Position numbers and translations under genes: made by a program
Origin: Peribacillus simplex
Lineage (GTDB): Bacteria > Bacillota > Bacilli > Bacillales > DSM-1321
Assembly: GCF_001542915.1 (NCBI RefSeq)
Contig: NZ_LNNH01000010.1
Span: 243,039-307,038, forward strand
Direction of reading: 5' to 3'
Length of the DNA stretch: 64,000 bases
Part shown: piece by piece, positions 8,013 to 16,135 of the stretch
Numbering within the stretch: the first letter of the stretch is position 1
Layout of the letters: every line of letters starts with the position of its first letter
Notes under the pieces: model-generated
Told to the model about the DNA's origin: nothing
Databases searched by the model: none
Seen by the model: only the letters and a program-made list of their open reading frames with translations

Positions 8013-8346
8013 ACTATTTTCGAATGGACTTTTGAAGGTATAATTTCATGGTTCTTTACGTTGCGCCCAATGGGGAGACTGCACAATTGTGTTTGGGCGT
8101 TTTGTAGTCTCGATAGCCCGCATTTATTTATCGAGCACTTTAATAGCTCGCCAGTCAGGCAGGCCAGGGTCCGAATTGGCGAGTAAACGCACGTTTTTCG
8201 CGAGTAAGGCTCCCGAATTCACGAGCAAAGCACAAATCTTTTTTTTATGAATGATGACGACAAAATGGATCCGGGTCCTCAACTTCTGTTTTCAATGTCT
8301 GAATATTTACTTTAAAATCGGGGTATGTTATCCTTATATTGTCATA
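8013..8346. other. Non-coding stretch with a possible tiny plus-strand RNA and degenerate repeats
   Basis: No gene is visible. On the plus strand TATAAT (8039-8044) is followed about 20 bp later by a hairpin (CGCCCAA 8064-8070 with TTGGGCG 8093-8099) and TTTTG, so a ~60-nt RNA is conceivable, though the -35 is poor. From about 8105 to 8235 the DNA has imperfect repeats built on CGCGAGTAA/CGAGCACTTTA. These are related to the 21-bp array at 57275-57370. Confidence 0.35.
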
Positions 8347-8381
8347 AACTAAAAACAGCCCCATGCGCTAACATGAGGCTG
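8347..8381 (-). terminator. Terminator of the 50-aa peptide gene
   Basis: CAGCCTCATG (8381-8372) pairs with CATGGGGCTG (8365-8356) around a 6-nt loop, followed by UUUUUAGUUU on the minus strand. Confidence 0.75.
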
Positions 8382-8418
8382 ACAACTAGCAAGAGTGGTT
8401 GGTCACAACTAACTTAAT

Positions 8419-8571
8419 TTAATCGTCAGAAGAAGAACCATTGCCATCTTGGGAGGATGAGTGGTTCTTTTTCCGTTTCTTGGCGAACATAGACAGGACA
8501 AGACTGGTTGCTACTGCAACAACGATCTCTTTACCCATATCTATCATGATGTTCAATAAGAAATGAATCAT
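8419..8571 (-). CDS. Small single-helix membrane peptide, 50 aa
   Basis: The ATG at 8571 follows GGAAGGAGGTGACTGC, a near-perfect ribosome site. The product has one hydrophobic helix (IVVAVATSLVLSMFA), a basic cluster (KKRKKN) and a Ser/Asp-rich tail (SSSQDGNGSSSDD). It is a monocistronic unit with its own strong terminator. Size, topology and strong translation signals resemble type I toxin peptides (TxpA/BsrG/Fst group), but I see no sequence identity to them. A secretion- or sporulation-related small protein is equally possible. Confidence 0.55.
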   Translation of the reverse strand: MIHFLLNIMIDMGKEIVVAVATSLVLSMFAKKRKKNHSSSQDGNGSSSDD

Positions 8572-8696
8572 GCAGTCACCTCCTTCCCATCCATAATTAG
8601 ATGGAAAAGTATGTGACCTACCACTCTATCCTCAGTTGTCCTTTTATCTTATCATATATTTCCATTTTTTTGAAATCATACTCAACATTAAATAGG

Positions 8697-8731
8697 AAAA
8701 GAGGATTATCCACCTTCGGATAATCCCTTTT
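8697..8731 (-). terminator. Hairpin terminator at the end of the purine operon
   Basis: AAAAGGGATTATCC (8731-8718) pairs with GGATAATCCTCTTTT (8711-8697) two bases after the adenine deaminase stop codon. The U-run is short (UUUUCC), so efficiency may be moderate. Confidence 0.6.
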
Positions 8732-8732
8732 C

Positions 8733-10442
8733 TTATTTTATTATGAGAGGGACTACTTTCCCTTCATTTACGTTGATCAATCCATGGTCCGTTATTTTCA
8801 GGGCCGGGCTGACTGGGAGCGATAAGGTGCTTAATGACATGATGACATTATAATGTTCGTAGCCTAACGATTTAAGCGAGTCAGTCAGTCGCTCGACTTG
8901 TTCCGATACGATGTCCATCGGTTCTTCGGAAAGGATCCCCCCCACTGGGAGATGAATCATCGAGAGGATCTTGCCGTCATGGACACTGCAGACGCCGCCT
9001 TGGTTCCTGATGACTTCATTAGCGGCCATCACCATGTCCTGCTTATTGCGGCCGATCACCAATAGATTATGGTTATCATGTGAATAGGTGGTGGCAACCG
9101 CTCCCCGTTTCAAAACATCGCCGGTGATCAGGCCGTGGGCCCGGTTGCCGTTTTTCCCATACCGTTCGAAGGTGGCAATCAACCCGTAGGGGCTTTCTTC
9201 CCAACATAATTCACCCTTCTCCATCGTGAGCCAATCATGTGTTTCACTTGTGAAGGTGGAACCATTCTGCACATTGATGATCCGGCACTTAGCTTGTCCC
9301 TGCTCATCCGGTACAGATAGGTGAAAATCGTTTTCGCTCAGGTCCGCAAGCTTCACACTTTGATAGAAGTGTTCCGGAAATTGCTTGCCGCTTGCTTCCT
9401 GCACGTAAGGCTGTGACGAATCATAAGCGAGCTCGCCGTTTTTATATACCTGCTCGATGTCAAAGCTTTGCAAGTCCGAGATAAGCAGGAAGTCAGCCAC
9501 CTTTCCAGGGGCAATTGCGCCGCGATCATGCATCCGCATCCGCTGTGCCGGTGTATACGTACAAGCATATATCGCTTTTTCCGGGGACATGCCCATTTGG
9601 ATCGCTTTCTTTAACAGGACATTCAGATGCCCCCTTTTTTGGAAAGAGTCGGTCATGACGTCATCGGTGACGAAGCAGAAATGCTCATCCACTTGATTTT
9701 CCTTCAAATAATCCATCACTTCTTCAGTCATCGATTTCTCTTGTATCTCAATGAACATCCCGGCAGCGATCCGCGCATCCAACCCTTCAACGGTCTGGTG
9801 CGTATGATCTGAATCCACTCCGGCATGAATGATTTTTTGCAAGTCCAAGTCGAGCAGCTTTGGAACGTGCCCCTCTATGATCAGATCTGGATAATGGGAG
9901 CGGATGTGGGACAGGATTTTATTCGTTTTGCATTCGGGGTCGGAGATGACCTCATAGTAATTCATGATTTCGCCGAGACAGATAATATCCTCGGTTTGCA
10001 TCAATTCGTCCATGTCGGAAATTTCGATGGAACCGCCCGTCGTTTCCATCGATGTCGCAGGGACGGAGCTCGGGATGGCATAAAACATATCCGCGACACA
10101 CTCTTTACTCGCCTTGATCATTTCCTTCACTCCGGAAATACCGAAGACATTGGCCATTTCATGCGGTTCCGGCACGATTGTGGTCACGCCATTCTTGATG
10201 AGGCCATAGGAAAACGTGGCCGGTGTCACCATCGTGCTTTCAATATGCAGGTGGATATCGATCAGTCCAGGGATCAGATACTTCCCCTTTCCATCGAGAA
10301 TCCGATCGGCAGCGAAGGCATCCGGCTCCCCAGCTCCAATATAATAGAACCTGCCGTCCTTGATGGCCGCGTTCCCTTTCATGAACCTCTTAAAGTAACT
10401 GTTGAAAATGTTGATATCTTTTATAAGCATATCCATTCGCAT
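8733..10442 (-). CDS. ade: Adenine deaminase
   Basis: This 569-aa amidohydrolase-superfamily enzyme converts adenine to hypoxanthine and ammonia in purine salvage. Visible features are the metal motif GLIDIHLHIESTM near residue 65, EGHVPKL near 180, GVDSDHTHQ near 200 and the ADFLLI segment; the length fits the AdeC family (about 570-580). I start at the ATG at 10442 behind GGGGGGAAGTT rather than at the longer frame, which lacks a ribosome site. It is the last gene of a six-gene operon with an ABC importer and a nucleoside hydrolase, 16 bp after the ATPase gene. Imported adenosine-type nucleosides would be split to adenine and then deaminated here. Confidence 0.93.
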   Translation of the reverse strand: MRMDMLIKDINIFNSYFKRFMKGNAAIKDGRFYYIGAGEPDAFAADRILDGKGKYLIPGLIDIHLHIESTMVTPATFSYGLIKNGVTTIVPEPHEMANVFGISGVKEMIKASKECVADMFYAIPSSVPATSMETTGGSIEISDMDELMQTEDIICLGEIMNYYEVISDPECKTNKILSHIRSHYPDLIIEGHVPKLLDLDLQKIIHAGVDSDHTHQTVEGLDARIAAGMFIEIQEKSMTEEVMDYLKENQVDEHFCFVTDDVMTDSFQKRGHLNVLLKKAIQMGMSPEKAIYACTYTPAQRMRMHDRGAIAPGKVADFLLISDLQSFDIEQVYKNGELAYDSSQPYVQEASGKQFPEHFYQSVKLADLSENDFHLSVPDEQGQAKCRIINVQNGSTFTSETHDWLTMEKGELCWEESPYGLIATFERYGKNGNRAHGLITGDVLKRGAVATTYSHDNHNLLVIGRNKQDMVMAANEVIRNQGGVCSVHDGKILSMIHLPVGGILSEEPMDIVSEQVERLTDSLKSLGYEHYNVIMSLSTLSLPVSPALKITDHGLINVNEGKVVPLIIK

Positions 10443-10458
10443 AACTTCCCCCCCTAAC

Positions 10459-11523
10459 CTAATCGACAAGCACCATCTGGCTTCTCGGAACTTCAAGGAC
10501 GATCTCCTGACCCATCCGGTAGGATTCCGTCATTTCCTTATTGACGATGAAATCCCCTATTGGCGTTTCAACGACGTATTGATAGCTTCTTCCAAGATAC
10601 GTGCTTACCTTGACTCGCCCGGATACACTATTTTCCTGCACGGCTGCGGCATCATCCTTTTCCCTGATCAACAGATCGTCCGGTCTGATCGCGCCTATTT
10701 TCCCGGCATGATTGGCCATCCGGGCATCCTTATCCAATACGAAGGAGTAGCCGGATTTATTCAGAACAATTTTACCGTCATGATCCGTCCGCTTATCGAA
10801 GTCAATGAAGTTCTTGAAGCCGATGAAATCCGCGACGAATTTGGTTTCAGGATATTTGTAGATGGTCGCAGGATCACTCAGCTGCTCGATGACCCCTTTA
10901 TTCATGATCGCCACTTGGTCGGATATGGAAAAACATTCTTCCTGATCATGGGAAACATAAACCGTCGTAATCCCCAGTTCCTGTTGGATGCGGCGAATTT
11001 CGACCCGCATATTCACCCTTAAGTTCGCATCAAGGTTGCTCAATGGCTCGTCAAACAAGAGGATATCAGGTTCGATCACCAGCGCCCTCGCAATCGCGAC
11101 CCGCTGCTTTTGCCCGCCGGAAAGCTCTTGGGGATATCGTTTTTCAAATCCTTTTAAATTTACGATTTCGAGCACATTCATTACTTTTTTTTCAATTTCA
11201 GCCTTTGAATTCTTTCTTAGGCGCAGACCGAAGGCAATATTATCGAAAATCGACAAATGCGGGAATAAAGCATAGTTTTGGAATACAAAGCCAAAGTTCC
11301 GCTTGTTGACGGGAACCTTCGTATAATCCTTATCCTTGAATAAAAATTTTCCTTCGTTCGCCTGTAAAAAGCCGGCGATCAAACGCAGGGTCGTCGTTTT
11401 CCCACAGCCGCTCGGGCCAAGGAGGGAGACCAATTTCCCTTTTTCAATCTCCAGGTTGAAGTCCTTTAAAATATTCTGTTTGTTATAGGCTACAGATACA
11501 TCTTGTAAAGTGAATAACGCCAT
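10459..11523 (-). CDS. ABC transporter ATP-binding protein, PotA/Fbp-like
   Basis: This 354-aa protein has Walker A GPSGCGKTT (~37), Q-loop FQNYALFPH, signature LSGGQKQRVA, Walker B ILLFDEP and the switch His in VSHDQEE. A C-terminal TOBE-type regulatory domain (~240-354) follows, as in spermidine/putrescine and iron(III) importers. It should energise the two permeases encoded 16 and ~810 bp upstream in the same operon. Sequence family alone suggests polyamine-type substrates, but the partner genes (nucleoside hydrolase, adenine deaminase) point to purine nucleosides. The start ATG at 11523 is preceded by AAAGGAGGTAATGATGG. Confidence 0.92.
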   Translation of the reverse strand: MALFTLQDVSVAYNKQNILKDFNLEIEKGKLVSLLGPSGCGKTTTLRLIAGFLQANEGKFLFKDKDYTKVPVNKRNFGFVFQNYALFPHLSIFDNIAFGLRLRKNSKAEIEKKVMNVLEIVNLKGFEKRYPQELSGGQKQRVAIARALVIEPDILLFDEPLSNLDANLRVNMRVEIRRIQQELGITTVYVSHDQEECFSISDQVAIMNKGVIEQLSDPATIYKYPETKFVADFIGFKNFIDFDKRTDHDGKIVLNKSGYSFVLDKDARMANHAGKIGAIRPDDLLIREKDDAAAVQENSVSGRVKVSTYLGRSYQYVVETPIGDFIVNKEMTESYRMGQEIVLEVPRSQMVLVD

Positions 11524-11538
11524 CCATCATTACCTCCT

Positions 11539-12327
11539 TTATCGTTTTGTGAAATAAGACAAGCCCATGAGCCGTTCAACCATGAACATGAAGAATGCCG
11601 TTATGAACATGAGCACTACGGAAATGGCCGAAATGGTCGGATCGAAATAATTCTCTACATACGTCAGCATCTGAATCGGGAACGTGCTAACTCCAGGACC
11701 CGTCATATAAACGGAAATGTCCACATTATTGAAGGATTCCAAAAAGGCAATCATCACGGCTGCCAGGATTCCTGATTTGATATTCGGGAGGACGACCGTG
11801 AAGAATGTCCCCAGCTTACTTGCCCCAAGACTCTCGGCCGCTTCTTCGATGGAAAAGTCGAAGTTTGACAGGCTTGAGGAAATCACGCGGATGATGAACG
11901 GCAGCATGATGACTGTATGCCCGACAAACAGGGCCGCATGGATCGGAAGCTGATACGTTCCCACAATATAACGCAAAAACGCAAAGCCAAGCACGATGCC
12001 CGGAACTAAGATCGGCGAAACGAAAAACGCATTAATGAGGGACTTCCCTTTAAAATCAACTCTGCTTAATGCATAAGCAGCCGGAACTCCCAGCAATAGC
12101 GCCAATAGATTGCCGGCAAGCGAAACAAGAATGGACGTTTTGAATGCGACTAAAAACATGTCCACCTTGAAAATATTTTCATACCATCTTAAAGAAAACT
12201 CTTCTGGCGGGAACTTCAAAATATTTCCGCCCTCGAATGACGTAACGGATATGATCAGTAAAGGCCCTAGTAAAAAGAGAAACACCAGGAGAGTAAACAG
12301 GGCCAATCCTCGATTTTTTTCCTGCAT
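11539..12327 (-). CDS. ABC transporter permease, PotC-like
   Basis: This 262-aa inner-membrane permease has six predicted helices and the ATPase-coupling EAA motif near residue 160 (EEAAESLGASKLGTFFTVVLP). It belongs to the spermidine/putrescine (PotC) branch of binding-protein-dependent permeases. It begins 6 bp after the stop of the PotB-like gene and ends 15 bp before the ATPase gene, so it is surely part of the same importer. The hydrophobic N-terminus (ALFTLLVFLFLLGPLLIISV) and the conserved loop are intact. Confidence 0.9.
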   Translation of the reverse strand: MQEKNRGLALFTLLVFLFLLGPLLIISVTSFEGGNILKFPPEEFSLRWYENIFKVDMFLVAFKTSILVSLAGNLLALLLGVPAAYALSRVDFKGKSLINAFFVSPILVPGIVLGFAFLRYIVGTYQLPIHAALFVGHTVIMLPFIIRVISSSLSNFDFSIEEAAESLGASKLGTFFTVVLPNIKSGILAAVMIAFLESFNNVDISVYMTGPGVSTFPIQMLTYVENYFDPTISAISVVLMFITAFFMFMVERLMGLSYFTKR

Positions 12328-12333
12328 ACACCT

Positions 12334-13155
12334 CTACCCCTTTGGATTTAATTTTTTTGCCAAACCATTCATGATCGAGATGATAAGGACGGTTACGGCA
12401 ATCATGATCGTCGCGACGATCGATGCCACCTGCCACTCATTCAAGGTTATGGCATTTTGATAAAGAAATGTCGAAATGACTCGCTGCTTCCCGCCTAATA
12501 AGGCTGGCGTCGTATACGCCGTGAAGCTTCCTACAAAAACGAGGATGCTGCCAATGACCAAGCCTGGAACGGAAAGCGGGATGATCACCTTTGAAAACAC
12601 GGCCAGCCGTGAAGCTCCAAGGCTCTCCGCCGCCTTCAATAAATCGGTCTCGATGTTTTCCATTACGCCTACCAGCGTTACGATGATCAAAGGCAGGAAT
12701 AAATGGACCAAGCCGATGATGATCGCCGTCGGCGTATACAATATGTCAAGCGGCTTGTCGATCAAGCCGATGCCCATAAGCAATTTATTCACCACACCGT
12801 TTTTACCGATGATCACCATCCAGCTGAATGAGCGGACGACCGGGCTCGTCAGGAGCGGAAAAATCGTCAGCAAAAGCATGATCGCTTTTTTTCTTTGTTT
12901 TAGTTTCGAAATATAATAGGCTGCTGGAAAACCTAAGAGAATACAAAGGATCGTCGTGAACAGACTCACCTTAAGTGTCGTGAGCAGGATTTCAATAAAG
13001 TATCGATCTTTGAAAAAATCCAGATATCCTTGTATCGAAAAACCATTGTCATTGATGAATGTCGTCCCTATCGTCAAAAAGATGGGAATGATCATGAAAA
13101 CCGTCAAAAAAAGTAACCCTGGCAACAGCAGCAGGTATAAATAGCGTTTTTTCAC
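12334..13155 (-). CDS. ABC transporter permease, PotB-like
   Basis: This 273-aa permease has six helices, an N-terminal anchor (LYLLLLPGLLFLTVFMIIP) and the coupling motif LLKAAESLGASRLAVFSKV near residue 175. It pairs with the PotC-like protein to form the channel of the importer. The gene starts 24 bp after the nucleoside hydrolase stop codon, with a GGGGCTCCGAGG ribosome region. As for the ATPase, the family is polyamine/iron-like while the operon context argues for nucleosides. Confidence 0.9.
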   Translation of the reverse strand: MKKRYLYLLLLPGLLFLTVFMIIPIFLTIGTTFINDNGFSIQGYLDFFKDRYFIEILLTTLKVSLFTTILCILLGFPAAYYISKLKQRKKAIMLLLTIFPLLTSPVVRSFSWMVIIGKNGVVNKLLMGIGLIDKPLDILYTPTAIIIGLVHLFLPLIIVTLVGVMENIETDLLKAAESLGASRLAVFSKVIIPLSVPGLVIGSILVFVGSFTAYTTPALLGGKQRVISTFLYQNAITLNEWQVASIVATIMIAVTVLIISIMNGLAKKLNPKG

Positions 13156-13179
13156 CTCGGAGCCCCCTGATCGTTTGAT

Positions 13180-14109
13180 TTATGAATGGATGGTGCGAAT
13201 GAACAGGTCGAAAAACGCTTCTGCATTGACATCCAGACAAACATGCACATTCGCAGGCTTCATCAGCCGGTCCTGAAAGTCGCAAACCATCTGTCCATCA
13301 CAAATCTCACTTTTTGTTTCTATATCTACATAATATTCTTTTGTCGTGACAAGATCTTTTTGCAAAGCGACGCCAACCGCCAATGGATCATGCATGGCGC
13401 ATGCCCAAACACCATTCCGCTCAAAATACCTTTTCCGATAGTCTGATGTGCTTTCGCTTATATAGTCAGCAAGCTCTTGATTTTGAATTGCTTGGATATG
13501 CGCCTCGCTCAGCAGCACCTTTCTCGTGACATCGAGACCGACCTGGGTGATCGATCGGAACCCTGCATGCAGGACGATTTTGGCTGCTTCCGGATCGACG
13601 TATGCGTTATATTCAGAGGTCGGCGTAACATTGCCGCCCCCTTGTACAACTCCGCCCATGAAAATGACTTCCTTCACCAGCTGGGTGATTTGCGGACATT
13701 TCTTCACCGCAAGTGCCAAATTCGTAAGCGGTCCCGTCATGATCAGCGTCACTTCTTCCGGAAAGTTCAAAATGGAATTGATGATGAAATCAGCCGCAAA
13801 CCCATCATCAGGCTGCTTCGTAACGGGGACGTTCGCGAGGGCGCCCCCTATCCCATCCTCCCCATGGATCCTATGCTCAAAAAAGGAGGGCCTGATGAGG
13901 GGGGCATCTGCGCCCTTTATGACTGAAATGTCTTGTTCGCCGAGCATATCGAGTATCTTGCACGTGTTAAGAGTGGCCGTATCAAGTGATACATTGCCGT
14001 TTACGGTTGTAATCGCCAATATGTCGAATTGACGGCTTTTCACGGCGAGAATGATCCCGATTGCATCATCTATTCCAGTATCCACATCGAGAATCAGTTT
14101 TTTCTTCAT
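13180..14109 (-). CDS. Nucleoside hydrolase (IUNH family)
   Basis: This 309-aa enzyme hydrolyses the N-glycosidic bond of ribonucleosides to give base plus ribose. The calcium/ribose-binding signature DVDTGIDDA lies at residues 8-16, MTGPLTNLA near 118, and the late active-site region CAMHDPLAVGVAL near 240. The cytosolic protein has no signal peptide. It sits between the binding-protein and permease genes of an importer and upstream of adenine deaminase, which together suggest adenosine/inosine use. Family members differ in purine or pyrimidine preference and the sequence alone does not decide it. Confidence 0.92.
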   Translation of the reverse strand: MKKKLILDVDTGIDDAIGIILAVKSRQFDILAITTVNGNVSLDTATLNTCKILDMLGEQDISVIKGADAPLIRPSFFEHRIHGEDGIGGALANVPVTKQPDDGFAADFIINSILNFPEEVTLIMTGPLTNLALAVKKCPQITQLVKEVIFMGGVVQGGGNVTPTSEYNAYVDPEAAKIVLHAGFRSITQVGLDVTRKVLLSEAHIQAIQNQELADYISESTSDYRKRYFERNGVWACAMHDPLAVGVALQKDLVTTKEYYVDIETKSEICDGQMVCDFQDRLMKPANVHVCLDVNAEAFFDLFIRTIHS

Positions 14110-14130
14110 TCATCAAACCTCATTCCATTC

Positions 14131-15180
14131 TTAGTGTGCAAGCTCACGATTCCAACGATCGATCCATTGTTTCGAGTTTTCATTAACGAACTTCATGTCC
14201 AGGACACGCAGGCTGTTAATGACGTCTTCACCATATGTTAAGCCTTTCGCCTCTTTTTCAGACAGCTTCACTTCCGTATTGACAGGAGAGTCGATTTTCG
14301 CCTTCGCTGATTTTTCCTGTACTTCCTTGCTTAAGATGTAATTCATGAACTCTTCAGCCAATTCTTTTTGATCGCTGGCTTTTACGATATTCACCGTATT
14401 CATGACCGCGTATCCGCCTTCTTTCGGAGCAATGAACTTCGCATTCGGGACGGCTTCCTGTAAATCACCGAAATACATTTCCATGATCGGGCCAGCCGCG
14501 ATTTCCCCTTGCGAGAACATGTTGACGAACTCGGATGTTTGCCCGTACTCTTTTACCGCATTCGGCATGATCTTTTTCATTTGGGCAAAGGCCTTATCTT
14601 CATTGAATTCCTTACTTCCGCTTACTTTCGAAGCCGCATCCAAAAACATCGGGCCAGTCGTAGAAGTAATGGATGGAATCGTGATTTTTCCTTTCAAATC
14701 TTTGCTCCAAAGATCTTTCCACGAGGAAATCGGTGCATTCACTTCATCGGGATTATAGGCAATCCCAAATTGGGCAATCGTATAGGCCGGGCCATAGTCG
14801 GCGCCATTCGGGGCCTTCGCTTGGTCGTAAATCTGTTTCATGTTCGGAACCTTTGCAGCATCGATTTTTTCGAATAACCCTTCATCGATCCCCTGCTGTG
14901 CATAATAATCGGATAAATAGATGACATCCACGTCACTATTTGCTTGGCGTACCTTATTCAGTCGATCTGCATTATTTCCTGAATCGACGACGATCTTGAC
15001 ATTATGCTCCTTTTCAAAAGGCTCATAGACCTCAGGGCGGAAGAAATCATCGGCAAATCCCCAAGTCGAAACGACTAACTTGGCCGATTTTCCCTTTCCC
15101 TCCTCCTTTGAGGAGCAAGCCGCTAAAACTAGTGTGAACACCGTGAACATCATGAATAAGCTAATTATTTTTTTCATCAT
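14131..15180 (-). CDS. Extracellular solute-binding lipoprotein, PotD/Fbp-like
   Basis: This 349-aa protein begins MMKKIISLFMMF and carries a lipobox LVLAAC at residues ~18-23, so it is a lipid-anchored binding protein. The mature part (SAKLVVSTWGFADDFFRPE...) is a class II periplasmic-binding fold similar to spermidine- and iron-binding proteins. I start at 15180, directly after GGAGGGTTCG; the longer frame runs through a terminator hairpin. It is the first gene of the purine-nucleoside operon. Its ligand specificity (nucleoside versus polyamine) is inferred only from the enzymes encoded downstream. Confidence 0.9.
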   Translation of the reverse strand: MMKKIISLFMMFTVFTLVLAACSSKEEGKGKSAKLVVSTWGFADDFFRPEVYEPFEKEHNVKIVVDSGNNADRLNKVRQANSDVDVIYLSDYYAQQGIDEGLFEKIDAAKVPNMKQIYDQAKAPNGADYGPAYTIAQFGIAYNPDEVNAPISSWKDLWSKDLKGKITIPSITSTTGPMFLDAASKVSGSKEFNEDKAFAQMKKIMPNAVKEYGQTSEFVNMFSQGEIAAGPIMEMYFGDLQEAVPNAKFIAPKEGGYAVMNTVNIVKASDQKELAEEFMNYILSKEVQEKSAKAKIDSPVNTEVKLSEKEAKGLTYGEDVINSLRVLDMKFVNENSKQWIDRWNRELAH

Positions 15181-15232
15181 CGAACCCTCCAATTTGATAT
15201 TGTATAAAATTCCCTTTTTACAGCCATACATG

Positions 15233-15284
15233 TAAAAAAAGACAATCTTAAATAGAATTAGCATTCTACCCAAGATTGTCTTTT
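15233..15284 (-). terminator. Strong terminator in front of the purine operon
   Basis: AAAAGACAATCTT (15284-15272) pairs perfectly over 13 bp with AAGATTGTCTTTT (15249-15237), with more pairing inside and a run of seven U residues. It either ends the DUF2294-like transcript or acts as an attenuator in the operon leader. A TTTACA/TAGAAT pair (19-bp spacing) overlaps the hairpin, so an operator role is also possible. I could not match a known purine riboswitch aptamer in the upstream 150 bp. Confidence 0.7.
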
Positions 15285-15370
15285 CTTTGTAAACAAAGAT
15301 AAAACTTATCATTTTGGTACTTTTGCGGCGTTCGCTCCAGATATATCCGGAGCGAAATCCATTTATAGGA

Positions 15371-15685
15371 TTACATAGTTTCCTTCAATACAATATTGGT
15401 GAAAGCCCGCTGCGTTGCTGAGTCATAATCCCTCAAGACCGCTTCGATCTCCCAATCCGTTTGTGTTTCCAGTTTTTGTCTCAATTTCTTTTTATAAAGC
15501 AGTGACATATGAAAATCAACCTCCTGCTTCAGGCTGGGAACTTCTCCCTCCAAAGCCTCGGAGCGTGGTGCACGGCGATGTTTGGCCTGAAATGTGATCA
15601 CATTCAGTTCAACGGTAACCTTGAGCACCGTCGTACCAAAACCGAACAATTCCTTCGATACCTCATTATACATATGAGAAAGCAA
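15371..15685 (-). CDS. DUF2294-like small protein
   Basis: About 100 aa. The sequence (LSHMYNEVSKELFGFG, FQAKHRRAPRSEALEGE, AVLRDYDSATQRAFTNIV) fits the conserved core I associate with DUF2294 (YbcI-like) proteins, whose function is unknown. The start is uncertain: TTG at 15685 or ATG at 15673, neither with a good ribosome site. The frame is open a further 36 bp upstream with only non-canonical starts, so the N-terminus may be truncated. It lies between the purine operon and the PTS promoter and shares direction with the former. Confidence 0.55.
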   Translation of the reverse strand: MLSHMYNEVSKELFGFGTTVLKVTVELNVITFQAKHRRAPRSEALEGEVPSLKQEVDFHMSLLYKKKLRQKLETQTDWEIEAVLRDYDSATQRAFTNIVLKETM

Positions 15686-16135
15686 TTTCTTCGTTTCATT
15701 AGTGTTTATCGGTAAGATGACTTTTCACCTGCCAAAACTATCATTTGAGGTAATTATATATACTTTTTTTCAATAGCACAAGATAATATTCGGATTTGAT
15801 ACGAAAAAATGTTCAAATCCCTGAAAATCGACCATTTAACTACCAATAACCGAATTATATCAGTAAGTTCCTTATGATCCTTCACTATATTCATATAACT
15901 TTACAACGAGCCACATCCACTGATCCTACCTATTTTGGGAAGTCTTTACCCGTTTTGATTTTCATGCCCGTCCATGTGTTGAAAATGTTTTCAGAGAAAT
16001 TTGCTCCTTATTGAAAACAATTGATATCTCTTGGTTCCTTATTGTAAACGCTTTTATGGGGAATTAATATACAAGTATAGCTTAGCCAATAAATAAAGAG
16101 GGTCATAGGCTCAATGAATAAGGGAGGAATGTTTT
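15686..16135. other. Intergenic region ahead of the PTS operon
   Basis: No coding sequence is visible. The left half is AT-rich without clear signals. The right third holds a palindrome TGAAAATGTTTTCA (15980-15993) resembling a cre site, two TCCTTATTGWAAAC direct repeats and the promoter described at 16005-16070. Confidence 0.5.
16005..16070 (+). promoter_or_regulatory. PTS-nanE promoter with cre site and direct repeats
   Basis: TTGTAA (16042-16047) and TAATAT (16065-16070) are 17 bp apart. TGTAAACGCTTTTA (16043-16056) matches the catabolite responsive element consensus and overlaps the -35, which predicts CcpA repression. TCCTTATTGAAAAC (16005-16018) and TCCTTATTGTAAAC (16036-16049) are direct repeats 31 bp (three turns) apart, a likely operator for a dedicated regulator not encoded next door. 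Confidence 0.6.

Noticed and set aside
15233..15370. Purine riboswitch ahead of the nucleoside operon
   Set aside because: The conserved loop and junction sequence of purine aptamers is not present.
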